Notes under the pieces: generated by a model
What the model saw: the letters and a program-made list of their open reading frames with translations, nothing else
Databases searched by the model: none
Told to the model about the DNA's origin: nothing
Assembly: GCA_036480335.1 (NCBI GenBank)
Contig: JAZGGH010000054.1
Span: 1-63,326, forward strand
Length of the DNA stretch: 63,326 bases
Source of the DNA: JAZGER01 sp036480335
GTDB lineage: Bacteria > Pseudomonadota > Gammaproteobacteria > DSM-19610
Direction: 5' to 3'
In this document: in pieces, positions 16,322 to 25,071 of the stretch
Position numbering within the stretch: position 1 is the stretch's first letter
How the letters are laid out: each line of letters opens with the position of its first letter
Translations under genes and position numbers: made by a program

Positions 16322-17131
16322 CTACCCATTATTGTCCATCGCCTGTCGCATACCAGAAAGGATACCGGCAACTTCGCCAGGTATTTTTTCCGGGGACTGT
16401 TCCAGTTCAGCAATTTTTTTGACCAGTACACTACCCACCACTACGGCATCAGCAACCTGAGCAACCTGAGCAGCCGATTGCGGATCACGGATACCAAAAC
16501 CGACGCCGACAGGTAATCGAGATACCTGACGAATCATTTTCAGTTTATTCTCAACGGCGCTGACATCCAGCTGACTGGCACCGGTGACACCCTTGAATGA
16601 AACATAATACAAAAACCCGCCACCCAGTTTATCCATCGCCCGTAATCTGTCTTCATCACTGGTTGGCGCTGCCAGAAAAATGGCATCCAGTTGCACCAAT
16701 TTTAACTGCTTAACCAGATCCTCTGCTTCCTCTGGTGGCAAATCAACCGTGAGCACACCATCAACACCGGCTTCATTGGCAAGTCGTGCAAAATCGGCAT
16801 ACCCCATCACTTCAATCGGATTCAGGTAGCCCATTAATATCACCGGAGTTTCCCTGTCCTGTTCCCGGAACTGCTTCACCATCGCAAAGATATCTTTCAA
16901 ACTGGTATGGTGTTTCAATGCTCGCTCGCAGGCTGCCTGTATAACAGGCCCATCAGCCATCGGGTCAGAAAAAGGCACCCCGATTTCGAGTAAATCTGCA
17001 CCCGCATCGACGAGAGCATGTAACAACGGAACGGTGATTTCTGGCGCTGGATCACCCCCAGTAATATAGGGAATCAGTGCCGTCCTGTGACTGGTCGCAA
17101 GCTGCTCAAAGCGTTTCGCTATCCGGCTCAT
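16322..17131 (-). CDS. trpA: Tryptophan synthase alpha subunit
   Basis: TrpA cleaves indole-3-glycerol phosphate to indole, which is channelled to TrpB. The 269-residue TIM barrel carries the catalytic pair Glu49 (LLEIGVPFSDP) and Asp60 (MADGP), and the phosphate-binding GVGFGIRD and VVGSVLV segments. Its start overlaps the trpB stop by four bases (ATGA), giving coupled translation and equal subunit output. Confidence 0.96.
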   Translation of the reverse strand: MSRIAKRFEQLATSHRTALIPYITGGDPAPEITVPLLHALVDAGADLLEIGVPFSDPMADGPVIQAACERALKHHTSLKDIFAMVKQFREQDRETPVILMGYLNPIEVMGYADFARLANEAGVDGVLTVDLPPEEAEDLVKQLKLVQLDAIFLAAPTSDEDRLRAMDKLGGGFLYYVSFKGVTGASQLDVSAVENKLKMIRQVSRLPVGVGFGIRDPQSAAQVAQVADAVVVGSVLVKKIAELEQSPEKIPGEVAGILSGMRQAMDNNG

Positions 17132-18327
17132 ACCGTAATTCCCTCAATACCGGCAACCGTATGAATATCCTTGTCACCACGTCCGGAAAGATTCGCCAGT
17201 ATAATTTCGTCAGGCTTCATGGTTGGCGCCAGTTTTTTTACCTGCGCCAGCGCATGACTGGATTCGAGTGCAGGAATAATACCTTCTATCCGCGTCAGGT
17301 CATGAAAGGCTGACAAAGCTTCTTCATCAGTAATGGCAACATAGCTGACGCGTCCCTGATCCTTCAGCCAGGCATGTTCAGGCCCAACGCCTGGATAATC
17401 AAGCCCGGCTGAGACCGAATGCGTTTCAATAATCTGACCATCCTTATCTTCCATCAAATAGGTCCGGTTACCGTGCAATACACCGGGCTGTCCTGCACAC
17501 AATGGCGCAGCATGTCGGCCACTTTCAAGACCGTCGCCACCGCCTTCAACGCCCACCATGGCAACATCGGCATCGTCCAGAAAAGGATGGAACAAACCTA
17601 TCGCATTCGAACCACCCCCCACACAGGCCACCAGGGTATCGGGCAAACGCCCTGCTTGCTCAAGAATCTGGGCACGCGCTTCGCGACCAATAATGGCCTG
17701 AAAATCACGCACCATCGCCGGATATGGATGCGGCCCGGCAACAGTACCGATAATATAAAAGGTATCGTCAATATTGGTTACCCAGTCACGCATGGCTTCA
17801 TTAAGCGCATCTTTCAGGGTTTTTGAACCGGATTCAACAGACACGACTTCGGCACCCAATAAGCGCATCCGATAAACATTGATTGCCTGACGCTTGATAT
17901 CCTCGGCGCCCATATAAACCACGCAGCTCATGCCTAATCTGGCTGCCACCGTTGCAGAAGCCACACCGTGTTGCCCGGCACCGGTTTCGGCAATAATTCG
18001 CGTTTTACCCATTTGCTTTGCCAGCAATGCCTGACCAACTGTATTGTTGATTTTGTGCGCACCCGTATGATTCAGGTCTTCACGCTTCAGGTAAATTTGC
18101 GCACCGCCGAGTTTTTCACTCCAGCCACGGGCGTGATAAAGCGGTGATGGTCGACCAACAAAATTGGCCAGATCAGCATCCAGTTCAGCAATAAACGCCG
18201 GATCATTGATATATTTTTCATAGGCCTCGCGTAACTGGGCCAGGGGAACCATCAGGGTTTCAGGCACGAAACTCCCACCATAAATCCCAAAATGTCCGCG
18301 ATCATCAGGCATATGTGTATAAGTCAT
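17128..18327 (-). CDS. trpB: Tryptophan synthase beta subunit
   Basis: TrpB condenses indole with serine using PLP. The 399-residue protein is full length, with the PLP lysine in HTGAHKINN (Lys92), the catalytic-loop ETGAGQHGVA segment and the phosphate-binding GGGSNAIG loop. It follows trpF by three bases and overlaps trpA by four. The compact trpF-trpB-trpA order without the other trp genes is the split arrangement seen in pseudomonads and relatives. Confidence 0.97.
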   Translation of the reverse strand: MTYTHMPDDRGHFGIYGGSFVPETLMVPLAQLREAYEKYINDPAFIAELDADLANFVGRPSPLYHARGWSEKLGGAQIYLKREDLNHTGAHKINNTVGQALLAKQMGKTRIIAETGAGQHGVASATVAARLGMSCVVYMGAEDIKRQAINVYRMRLLGAEVVSVESGSKTLKDALNEAMRDWVTNIDDTFYIIGTVAGPHPYPAMVRDFQAIIGREARAQILEQAGRLPDTLVACVGGGSNAIGLFHPFLDDADVAMVGVEGGGDGLESGRHAAPLCAGQPGVLHGNRTYLMEDKDGQIIETHSVSAGLDYPGVGPEHAWLKDQGRVSYVAITDEEALSAFHDLTRIEGIIPALESSHALAQVKKLAPTMKPDEIILANLSGRGDKDIHTVAGIEGITV

Positions 18328-18330
18328 GTC

Positions 18331-18969
18331 TTACCCTGCTGTCCGTTTTGCATCTTCTTTCTCAACACTCTCAGTAAAGGCCTGAATTGCGGTTGCAGAT
18401 TTTATCCCTTTAGCCACTTCAACGCCGCTGCTCACATCCACTGCATAAGGCCGGCTCTGTCGGATTGCCTCGGCAACATTATCGGGCGTCAGGCCGCCTG
18501 CAAGAATAACAGGTTTATCGACGGTTTCGGGGATTTGCATCCAGTCAAAGGCGATACCGCCGCCGCCATAAGTATCAGGCTGATGGGTATCCAGTAAAAA
18601 CCCGGCTGCATGCGGATACTGTTGGCATTTTTCCAGCAGATCCAAACCCTCTTGCATAGCGATAGCCTTAATATAAGGCACGGCAAACCCCTGGCAATCA
18701 GCGGCGGATTCATCACCATGGAATTGGAGTAACGACAGCGGAACATGATCCAGCACCCCGGAAACCTCTTCTCGCGACGCATTCACAAACAGGCCAACGG
18801 TGGTTATAAAAGGCGGTAACACCGCACAAATGCGCCTGGCCTGATCCACCGACACATAACGCGCACTACGGGCATAAAAAACCAGCCCAATAGCGTCAGC
18901 CCCAGCGTTAACAACCGCCATAGCATCCTCTGGTCGGGTAATACCACAAATTTTAATCCGGGTGCGCAT
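18331..18969 (-). CDS. trpF: Phosphoribosylanthranilate isomerase
   Basis: TrpF converts phosphoribosylanthranilate to CdRP in tryptophan synthesis. The 212-residue monofunctional barrel opens with KICGITRPEDAMAV, where the Cys is the catalytic base, and carries the general acid Asp in LLDTHQPDTYGG and the phosphate-binding VILAGGLTPDNV and VDVSSGVE loops. It starts at ATG 18969, 57 bp after truA, and is probably the first trp gene of the transcript. Confidence 0.95.
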   Translation of the reverse strand: MRTRIKICGITRPEDAMAVVNAGADAIGLVFYARSARYVSVDQARRICAVLPPFITTVGLFVNASREEVSGVLDHVPLSLLQFHGDESAADCQGFAVPYIKAIAMQEGLDLLEKCQQYPHAAGFLLDTHQPDTYGGGGIAFDWMQIPETVDKPVILAGGLTPDNVAEAIRQSRPYAVDVSSGVEVAKGIKSATAIQAFTESVEKEDAKRTAG

Positions 18970-19026
18970 GAAATAGATCTAAGGGCTTTCTGGTTCGTAG
19001 AAAGGCAAGAATTCTAACAGAATAAG

Positions 19027-19815
19027 CTAACCATACACAGGTAGGTAAGCAGACATACTCATATCAAAATCAGCGGGGTATTCAACCCGGACAAGATACA
19101 AACCGTCAGCAGGAGCTGTGATGCCAATTTTGTCCCTGTCACACTGAGCCAGAACCTCAGCTATCCATTCAGGCTCGCGCTCACCGCGCCCAACTTCCAG
19201 TAACGCACCGGCAATATTGCGTACCATATGGTACAAAAAGGCATTGGCATCAATATCCAGATAAACAAACTGCCCCTGACGGGTAACCTGTAAACGGGTA
19301 ATGGTTCTAACCGGCCTGTTTGCCTGACAGGCGCGCGCCCGGAAAGAGGTAAAATCGTGCTCTCCAACCAGATAACTGGCTGCATCTGCCATGCGTGTTT
19401 CATCCAGAGCCTGCCGTTCCCAGCAAACCCGTGAGCGCAGAATTGCTGAGGCCAACGTGTGATTATAAATCACATACCGATAGCTTCGGGATATCGCCGA
19501 AAAACGTGCATGAAAATCCTCGCTGGCTTCCCTAACCCACTGCAGGCGAACATCAGCCGGCATATTAGCATTGCCTCCCATGAGCCAGGAACGGTGACTG
19601 CGAGCGACTGTTGTATCAAAATGAATAACCTGCGAGGTCGCGTGAACACCACAATCAGTGCGGCCAGCACAGACAACGTCAACCGGCTGGTTAGCCACAA
19701 AAGACAACGCTTTTTCCAGTGCCCCCTGAACCGTCGGCGTATTCGTTGCCAATTGACGCTGCCAGCCACGATAAGCACTGCCGTCATATTCCAGCCCACA
19801 TACAATTCTGGTCAT
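19027..19815 (-). CDS. truA: tRNA pseudouridine(38-40) synthase
   Basis: TruA isomerises uridines 38-40 in tRNA anticodon arms. The 262-residue protein has the catalytic Asp54 in CAGRTDCGVHA, the LEYDGSAYRGWQ start and the FLYHMVRNIAGAL block. The usual fimV-truA adjacency is broken here by gdhA. The first bases of the gene (ATTCTGGTCAT on the plus strand) are duplicated just upstream at 19818-19828, but the second ATG soon meets a stop, so 19815 is the start. Confidence 0.95.
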   Translation of the reverse strand: MTRIVCGLEYDGSAYRGWQRQLATNTPTVQGALEKALSFVANQPVDVVCAGRTDCGVHATSQVIHFDTTVARSHRSWLMGGNANMPADVRLQWVREASEDFHARFSAISRSYRYVIYNHTLASAILRSRVCWERQALDETRMADAASYLVGEHDFTSFRARACQANRPVRTITRLQVTRQGQFVYLDIDANAFLYHMVRNIAGALLEVGRGEREPEWIAEVLAQCDRDKIGITAPADGLYLVRVEYPADFDMSMSAYLPVYG

Positions 19816-19836
19816 CTAATTCTGGTCATCGACAAA

Positions 19837-19866
19837 GAACACCCACCCTTGAAAACCAAAGAATAG
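19837..19866 (+). repeat. CACCCACC-type short repeat unit
   Basis: GAACACCCACCCTTGAAAAC followed by CAAAGAATAG resembles the unit at 2283-2310 (GCACCCACCTCTTGAAA then CAAAGAA) and more distantly the CACCCACCGCTTGCAAA blocks at 909 and 2246. The shared core appears next to RAYT relics in the first 2.4 kb, so it may be a dispersed extragenic repeat. The rest of 19816-19999 shows no gene. Confidence 0.35.
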
Positions 19867-19999
19867 CCGAATGTAGTGTTGAGTAAATTCTGTGCTCGTT
19901 CCATGACAACTACTATTTCACCTCATAGTGTTAAGGCAATCCTATGCCTGTTTTTGCTAACCTAAGGAAGCTCTGATTAAGTCTCAACAACACCAGTAA

Positions 20000-21325
20000 C
20001 TACGGCCAAATCCCACGTAATAATGTTGCATCTGCAACACGTTTAACCGCGATGATTAATGATACTGTTCGAAAATCTGGATGATTATTTTCCAATGAAG
20101 GGCCTCCATCCGTAACTTCAGGTAATCCGCCGACAACGTAATCCTGCCAAAGATCGAAGACTGTATCAACTGCTGTATATATGTTTTTCTGTAGCTTTTG
20201 ATTAACCGTATCCAGATCCCATTGTTCGTTCGCCTGATTCTGTGCCCATTCGTAATAACTGACCGTGACACCACCAGCATTAGCCAGTATGTCGGGGATA
20301 ACATAAACCCCTCGTTCTCGTAGAATCTCATCAGCTGCTGGTGTCGTTGGATTATTCGCGGCTTCGACGATGAGTTTTGCTTTTATTTTGGCCGCATTAT
20401 TGACATTAATCTGCACAGCGGTTGCTGCCGGTATTAAAATATCACAGTCAACTTCCAACAGTTCTTCATTCGTCAGGGTAAGAGTATTTGGCATACCGAC
20501 AACTGAGCCATGTTCTTTTTTAAATGCTGCAACTTTCTCAGGAACCAGACCATCTTCAGTATAAATGCCCCCCGAGCTATCACTTATCGCAACTATTCTG
20601 GCACCCTGGCGGCAGAACTCTTCCGCAGCGACTGCACCCACATTGCCAAAGCCCTGAATCGCCACGCGAGCACCTGCAATTTCCATTTGTTTGGGTATCA
20701 ACGCTTTAGATAAAAACCGTTGCGTTGCAAACAGACAGCCTTTACCGGTTGCGTCATGGCGACCTAGTGAACCACCAAGATTTATCGGTTTTCCGGTCAC
20801 AACAGGCAAATTGTTTTTGCCCGGACTCAATACATCATAAGTATCGTAAATCCATGCCATCGTCTGTTCATTAGTGTACATATCAGGTGCTGGTATATCT
20901 GTGTATGGGCCAATGATATCAAATAACTCAGTTGTGAATCGACGAGTAATACGGCGGAGTTCATTAATACTCAACGTTTTTGGGTTACAAACAACGCCCC
21001 CTTTTGCACCACCAAAAGGAATATTAACTAAGGCGCATTTCCATGTCATTAATTTTGCCAGTGAGGTAACTTCTTCAATAGTTACATCTGGGTGATAGCG
21101 AATCCCTCCCTTACCTGGTCCAAACACGCGATTATGAATGACACGATAACTTTGTATGGTTTGCACCGAACCATCATCAAGTTCGACAGGAAAATTAATT
21201 ATGTTAATGCGTTTAGGTTGCTTGAGAAAATCAACCAGTCCTTTTTTTAAATCCGTAATATAGATAGCCGCTTTATCGAACTGCTGTTCACTTATAACAA
21301 TCGGATCGAGATTTTCTTCGTTCAT
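20000..21325 (-). CDS. Glu/Leu/Phe/Val-type glutamate dehydrogenase
   Basis: Interconverts glutamate and 2-oxoglutarate with ammonia, linking nitrogen and carbon metabolism. The 441-residue protein, starting at ATG 21325 after AAGGAA, has the substrate-lysine motif PFGGAKGGV, the DIPAPDM loop, the nucleotide-binding GFGNVG and the VEAANNPTTPAA segment. Similarity is to the ~420-440-residue catabolic type rather than the longer NADP GdhA of E. coli; cofactor cannot be fixed by eye. It is inserted between fimV and truA, which are normally adjacent, and a large inverted repeat lies just upstream. It is probably expressed alone. Confidence 0.88.
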   Translation of the reverse strand: MNEENLDPIVISEQQFDKAAIYITDLKKGLVDFLKQPKRINIINFPVELDDGSVQTIQSYRVIHNRVFGPGKGGIRYHPDVTIEEVTSLAKLMTWKCALVNIPFGGAKGGVVCNPKTLSINELRRITRRFTTELFDIIGPYTDIPAPDMYTNEQTMAWIYDTYDVLSPGKNNLPVVTGKPINLGGSLGRHDATGKGCLFATQRFLSKALIPKQMEIAGARVAIQGFGNVGAVAAEEFCRQGARIVAISDSSGGIYTEDGLVPEKVAAFKKEHGSVVGMPNTLTLTNEELLEVDCDILIPAATAVQINVNNAAKIKAKLIVEAANNPTTPAADEILRERGVYVIPDILANAGGVTVSYYEWAQNQANEQWDLDTVNQKLQKNIYTAVDTVFDLWQDYVVGGLPEVTDGGPSLENNHPDFRTVSLIIAVKRVADATLLRGIWP

Positions 21326-21379
21326 TGTTGTTTCCTTAATGCAGTACAAATGTCCTGTTATATCTGTGATTGCCAGAAG

Positions 21380-21520
21380 AACCGTAAGCGCAAAACAAAG
21401 TACGGAATTGCCTAACCTGCAACGATCTGCTCATTGTGTACATTCCCCGGTAGCAATGCCTCAATCGCTTCGACGGTTTCAGCCATCGGCAATTCCGTAC
21501 TTTGTTTTGCGCTTACGGTT
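21380..21520. repeat. 33-bp perfect inverted repeat, 75-bp loop
   Basis: Positions 21380-21412 (core GCGCAAAACAAAGTACGG) and 21488-21520 are exact reverse complements. The loop and right arm, read on the minus strand, give a short open segment ending EAIEALLPGNVHNEQIVAG before a stop, so it may derive from the 3' end of a lost gene. The structure sits between the glutamate dehydrogenase start and the fimV terminator, accounting for most of the 21326-21620 gap. Function is unknown; a large hairpin would form in RNA from either strand. Confidence 0.85.
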
Positions 21521-21620
21521 GATCTTTTCAAGCAAATAAGAAGTACAGTTTCAGCATGTATTCCTACCGAAATTGTGTATGAGATCAAATCTGATAGCCT
21601 GATTGGGATTCAGCTGACAA

Positions 21621-21650
21621 TAAAAAGGGCGCTATCAGCGCCCTTTTTAT
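21621..21650 (-). terminator. Terminator after fimV
   Basis: AAAAAGGGCGCT-ATC-AGCGCCCTTTTT forms a GC-rich stem flanked by an A-run and a T-run, so it works in both directions. It lies 44 bp beyond the fimV stop and isolates fimV from the glutamate dehydrogenase unit. Confidence 0.85.
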
Positions 21651-21693
21651 TTATCATATAGATTGTATCTCTATCGACCAGATACCTTTGTTA

Positions 21694-23916
21694 TCAGGAA
21701 GCCAGCTTACCCAATATTTCCTCAGCCTCACCCTTCTGTACATTGCTACCCTCGACAACCACTTCATCAAGGATACTTTTCGCACCTTCCGGATCACCCA
21801 TATCAATATAAGCACGGGCAAGGTCCAGTTTAGTTGCTACTTCATCAGCATCAGCCAATTCACCGTCACCCATATCATCACTGGCACTGAAATCCAGTCC
21901 ATCAAGATCAAAGTCCATTGCATCATTATTGTTGGCTACAGGTTCATCTTCAACCGCAACATCAACCGCATCGGATTCAGTCTGAAAGTCAGCGCCGCCT
22001 ACAGGTGGTACAAAGTCTAACGTGTTGTCAGTCAACTCGGCGGGAGCAACTGAATTTTGTGTCATATCATCAGACTCATCATCCACAATATACAATGGAT
22101 GACCCGGACTGAGCGTCAGACCCATATCAGCAACCTTCAACCAGAGTGGAGCCTGTCGGTTATTACCCAACTGATCCAGAATGGACTGTGCATGTTTATC
22201 AAAACCATCACTATCATCGGATGCCTGATATATTTCCAATAATTTCAGATTCAGATCTTCATCATCAGGCGTTTCCTGTAATGCTGACTGCAACAGATCT
22301 TCGGCCTGCTGGTAACGACCATAGGCCAGAAAGACATCGGCTTCTGCCAGTGGATCGGCCTCATCTCCCAGACTACCACCGGATATATTACTGACTGCAA
22401 ACTCACTCAGTAATGAGGTATCACCGCCAACCGTTCCGGTAATATCTGAATCCATAACATCGCCCTGCGGGGCATCTTCCATACCTTCATCCGGTGAGCG
22501 CAGAATGCTTTCCTGATATTCCACATAGTCATCTTGCTGTCTGCGACGCCATACAGCAAAACCCAGCAAAGATAACAAAGCTGCACCGCCACCCGCCAGT
22601 AGAGCCGGGTTATCGGTAATAGAAGACAGCATCTGGTTAACAAAAGTGGGGTCGGCAGATTTTTCTGTGTCAGCCACAACCGGCACTGGCTCCGATTCCA
22701 TGGAGTCAGCGACGGCTTCCGCCTGATTCTGAATATCTGCAACCACCGGTATTTCAGCGGCCTCTTCTGCAGTATTGCCCGCCCTGGCCTGTAAGCTGGC
22801 TAGCTCGTCATCCCTTAACTGTATCAGGCGCTGCATGTTCTGAATCTGCTCTTCAAGCAGACTCAGACGTTTAGACATATCTACACTTTCAAGCCGTTGA
22901 GCTTCCAGTGTCTCATTAGCGAGTACCAGTTCTTTTTTCAGACCGGATACATCACTGGAAGAAGACGTAGAAGAACTGGAGCCAGCAGATGCTGGTGACA
23001 TATTAACGTCATCCGGCGCTACCAGTTGCAGGGAAGCAGATGGAGCAGGCGTATCATTGCTGACGGAAGTGGAATCCGATCGTTCGATAGAGCCCGAATT
23101 CTTCGCTACTGAATGCTTCGCCTCTGCCCTGGCTGCTTTCCAGGATCGATATTGTTCACTGACCGCCTGGCTTGCCTGGCTTTTGCTCTGGCTTATTTCA
23201 TCAACCGCAGGAACCTGTAATGTGTATCCAGATTTGAGTGTATTGATATTGTCTGAAGAAAATGCCTGTGGATTAGCTTCCAGCAGAGCAATCATCATTT
23301 GATCAACATGAATCTCTGCAGGCTTAATATCTTTTGCAATCTGCCACAGCGTGTCGTTGCGTCTGGTCGGGCCATAGGTTTGCGGAGTTGGTGCTGCTGC
23401 CTGGCTGACCGAACTAGCCGGAGGACGCGTGGCCACAGAAATACCCGCTGGTACTGCAGTGTTGCTGGTTACCGCAACCGGTGCAGCGATCACAGCAGGA
23501 GCCGGGGCCTGCATAGTCAGTGGTGGATCAATCAAGACGGTATATTCACGCAGAATCTTGCCATTCCGCCAGGACAGTTCCATCAAAAAATCGAGGAAAG
23601 GTTCACGCACTGCCTTTTTACTGGTAACGCGAATAACTGGCTTGCCAGAATCATTCTGCCCCAGGTTAAAACGCAACCCGGACAGAAACTGCGGGCGATC
23701 AATGCCCGCTGTTGTAAATGCTTCGACAGGCGCCAGACTGATGCGCATCTCGTCTAGCTCGCTGCGAGCGGCAGAAACGATAGCAATTTCAGCATTAAAA
23801 GGTTGATTCAGACCAGATTTGACATCAATCTCACCCAATCCAAGTGCATATACATTTCCGGTCGCAAGTGCCGTAGCCGTAGCTATAGATAAAACCGATT
23901 TCCTAAAAATTCCCAT
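21694..23916 (-). CDS. fimV: FimV-like peptidoglycan-binding polarity protein
   Basis: FimV/HubP proteins span the inner membrane and organise poles and type IV pili. The 740-residue protein starts at ATG 23916 (AGGAACCTTA before it) with a signal (SIATATALATGNVYA), the FimV N-terminal domain (LGLGEIDVKSGLNQPFNAEI), a LysM-like motif (~190-245, RRNDTLWQIAKDIKP), a coiled coil (~330-390), one membrane segment (LLAGGGAALLSLLGFAVWRR) and an acidic C-terminal part ending in the FimV C domain (LDLARAYIDMGDPEGAKSIL). Position after asd is standard. Confidence 0.92.
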   Translation of the reverse strand: MGIFRKSVLSIATATALATGNVYALGLGEIDVKSGLNQPFNAEIAIVSAARSELDEMRISLAPVEAFTTAGIDRPQFLSGLRFNLGQNDSGKPVIRVTSKKAVREPFLDFLMELSWRNGKILREYTVLIDPPLTMQAPAPAVIAAPVAVTSNTAVPAGISVATRPPASSVSQAAAPTPQTYGPTRRNDTLWQIAKDIKPAEIHVDQMMIALLEANPQAFSSDNINTLKSGYTLQVPAVDEISQSKSQASQAVSEQYRSWKAARAEAKHSVAKNSGSIERSDSTSVSNDTPAPSASLQLVAPDDVNMSPASAGSSSSTSSSSDVSGLKKELVLANETLEAQRLESVDMSKRLSLLEEQIQNMQRLIQLRDDELASLQARAGNTAEEAAEIPVVADIQNQAEAVADSMESEPVPVVADTEKSADPTFVNQMLSSITDNPALLAGGGAALLSLLGFAVWRRRQQDDYVEYQESILRSPDEGMEDAPQGDVMDSDITGTVGGDTSLLSEFAVSNISGGSLGDEADPLAEADVFLAYGRYQQAEDLLQSALQETPDDEDLNLKLLEIYQASDDSDGFDKHAQSILDQLGNNRQAPLWLKVADMGLTLSPGHPLYIVDDESDDMTQNSVAPAELTDNTLDFVPPVGGADFQTESDAVDVAVEDEPVANNNDAMDFDLDGLDFSASDDMGDGELADADEVATKLDLARAYIDMGDPEGAKSILDEVVVEGSNVQKGEAEEILGKLAS

Positions 23917-24018
23917 TAAGGTTCCTCTGTATGTTACCTGCTGCCTGCGACAATACAACGCTTGATGACGTTAGAGAACGTTTTCAAGTGCTGTTAAGCT
24001 ATCTTTGCAACTATATAA

Positions 24019-25041
24019 TTAAAGATAGTTTTTTACCAGTATTTCGGCAATTTGTACGCTGTTAAGGGCAGCTCCCTTGCGCACATTATCGGCAACCACC
24101 CAGAGATCTAAACCTCTGGGATGAGAAATGTCTTCACGGATACGTCCGACGAACACGGGATCTTCCGTTGCACCTTCGGTGACAGCCGTCGGATAACCGC
24201 CATCATTGCGATCATCCAGCACTGTCACACCCTCAAAAGCATCCAGTAGGCGAGTCGCTTCCGCTGCGGAAATTTTATCTCGGGTTTCAATATGCACAGC
24301 CTCCGAGTGACCGTAAAATACCGGCACACGCACCGCAGTCGGATTCACCTGAATAGCCTCATCATCAAAAATTTTCTGCGTTTCCCAGACCATTTTCATT
24401 TCTTCTTTGGTATAACCATTGTCCAGAAATACATCAATTTGTGGCAACACATTGAAGGCTATCTGTTTTGGATACACATTTGCCTCAGCTGGCTTACCAT
24501 TCAATAGTTTGGCAGTTTGCCCGGCCAGTTCTTCAATGGCTTCCTTGCCGGTACCCGATACCGCCTGGTAGGTACAAACATTAATGCGTTCTATACCCAC
24601 AGCATCATAAATGGGTTTCAGAGCGACCAGCATCTGAATAGTTGAACAATTTGGATTGGCAATAATGCCCGTTTCCTTATAATCCGCGATTTTTTCCGGA
24701 TTGACCTCGGGCACAATCAGGGGAATATTGTCGTCGTAACGAAACTGGGAGGTATTATCAACCACCACACAACCCGCAGCAGCGGCTTTTGGCGCATAGA
24801 TTTTCGAGATTGATGCGCCTGCTGAAAACAGGCCGATCTGCGCCTTTGAAAAATCAAACTCGGCAAGATCCTCAACCACCAGTTGTTTATTGTTAAACAC
24901 CAGTGTTTTGCCGGCTGATCGCTCGCTGGCCAGGGCATACACCTTACCCACCGGGAATTTTCTCTGTTCCAGAATCTCCAGCATGGTTTCGCCAACAGCG
25001 CCTGTGGCGCCAACTACTGCAACATCAAACGTACGACTCAT
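24019..25041 (-). CDS. asd: Aspartate-semialdehyde dehydrogenase
   Basis: Asd reduces aspartyl phosphate to the semialdehyde, feeding lysine/diaminopimelate, methionine and threonine. The 340-residue protein starts at ATG 25041 (MSRTFDVAVVGATGAVG, the NADP-binding loop) and has the catalytic Cys in NPNCSTIQM and the catalytic His in YGHSEAVH. It belongs to the shorter form shared with Pseudomonas asd next to leuB. It lies 30 bp after leuB in the same transcript. Confidence 0.95.
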   Translation of the reverse strand: MSRTFDVAVVGATGAVGETMLEILEQRKFPVGKVYALASERSAGKTLVFNNKQLVVEDLAEFDFSKAQIGLFSAGASISKIYAPKAAAAGCVVVDNTSQFRYDDNIPLIVPEVNPEKIADYKETGIIANPNCSTIQMLVALKPIYDAVGIERINVCTYQAVSGTGKEAIEELAGQTAKLLNGKPAEANVYPKQIAFNVLPQIDVFLDNGYTKEEMKMVWETQKIFDDEAIQVNPTAVRVPVFYGHSEAVHIETRDKISAAEATRLLDAFEGVTVLDDRNDGGYPTAVTEGATEDPVFVGRIREDISHPRGLDLWVVADNVRKGAALNSVQIAEILVKNYL

Positions 25042-25071
25042 TTCACAATTACTCCCCAAAATAGTGTCTTG

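Noticed and set aside
19800..19830. Alternative truA start at the duplicated ATTCTGGTCAT
   Set aside because: The upstream ATG reaches a stop after five codons; the duplication is a short tandem repeat only.
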